This document shows, one piece after another, positions 16,000-16,166 of a stretch of DNA of 16,166 bases; within the stretch, counting starts at the first letter, position 1, and each line of letters opens with the position of its first letter. The DNA is taken from assembly GCA_017547995.1 (NCBI GenBank), contig JAFYNW010000331.1:1-16166 (forward strand), written 5' to 3'. The translations under genes and the position numbers were made by a program. The notes under the pieces are model-generated. The model was not told the origin of the DNA and searched no databases. It saw nothing but the letters and a program-made list of their open reading frames with translations. This DNA comes from Clostridia bacterium. Its GTDB lineage: Bacteria > Bacillota > Clostridia > Oscillospirales > Butyricicoccaceae.

Positions 16000-16166
16000 A
16001 TGAAAGAAAATCTATGTATCCCGTGGAAAAGGATGTTATCAGGAGCTGTTGTAAGCGTATTGGTGACGTTTATTCTCACTTTTATAATTACCTTGCTGTG
16101 TAACTCCTATATTATTTCGATTAAAATTGCAAGAATGAGTATGTTTGCTGTTGCATTTCTTTCTGC
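16000..16166 (+). CDS. Small hydrophobic membrane protein, TIGR04086-like, 5' part only
   Basis: The frame opens at ATG 16000, with CGGAGG (15987-15992) seven bases upstream, and is still open at the end of the window. The visible 55 residues start MKENLCIPWKRMLSGAVVS. They contain a membrane helix (about 14-34, SGAVVSVLVTFILTFIITLL), a short polar link, then KIARMSMFAVAFLSA, probably the start of a second helix. A hydrophobic protein of this style next to yajC fits the TIGR04086 family of Clostridia. I rely on the position and the hydrophobic pattern, so the family name is tentative. Function unknown. Confidence 0.65.
   Translation, partial: MKENLCIPWKRMLSGAVVSVLVTFILTFIITLLCNSYIISIKIARMSMFAVAFLS

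Overview
The window reads as chromosomal DNA of a low-to-mid GC, AT-leaning Firmicute of the class Clostridia. The grounds are near-consensus sigma-A promoters, strong AGGAGG-type ribosome binding sites, AGA as the usual arginine codon, and Clostridia-type gene neighbours such as rmuC-tgt-yajC followed by a small hydrophobic membrane protein. I cannot name a genus. Coding density is high and no stretch over 300 bases lacks a gene. I see no rRNA, tRNA, CRISPR array, insertion sequence or prophage gene.

Layout: (1) 1-293 holds the 3' end of a small RelA/SpoT-type (p)ppGpp synthetase and a bidirectional terminator. (2) 298-2439, minus strand, is a two-gene unit: a DUF401-type permease followed by a LysR regulator. 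It is divergent from the next unit across a 167-base control region with a 14-base inverted repeat and a clear plus-strand promoter. (3) 2607-6203, plus strand, is a HutD-like/GNAT fusion protein, a U32-family protein of the RNA-hydroxylase type, and dUTPase, with tight spacing. (4) 6260-9105 is an unrecognised 101-residue protein with strongly biased codons and a large M14-type zinc carboxypeptidase with no signal peptide. (5) 9169-13236 is a GT2 glycosyltransferase, a multipass GT-C-like membrane protein, a GtrA-family protein, an unrecognised three-helix membrane protein and a Cof-type HAD phosphatase, closed by a strong terminator. (6) 13335-15943 is rmuC, tgt and yajC from their own promoter, then a terminator whose descending arm carries the ribosome binding site of the next gene, a partial membrane protein running off the window.

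The most system-like part is region 5. The first three genes overlap and supply the three roles of a three-component transmembrane glycosylation machine: lipid-linked sugar synthesis, flipping, and transfer outside the membrane. The acceptor is unknown. The most unusual single gene is the HutD-like/GNAT fusion. The rest is mainly housekeeping: RNA modification, nucleotide sanitation, DNA maintenance and protein export.
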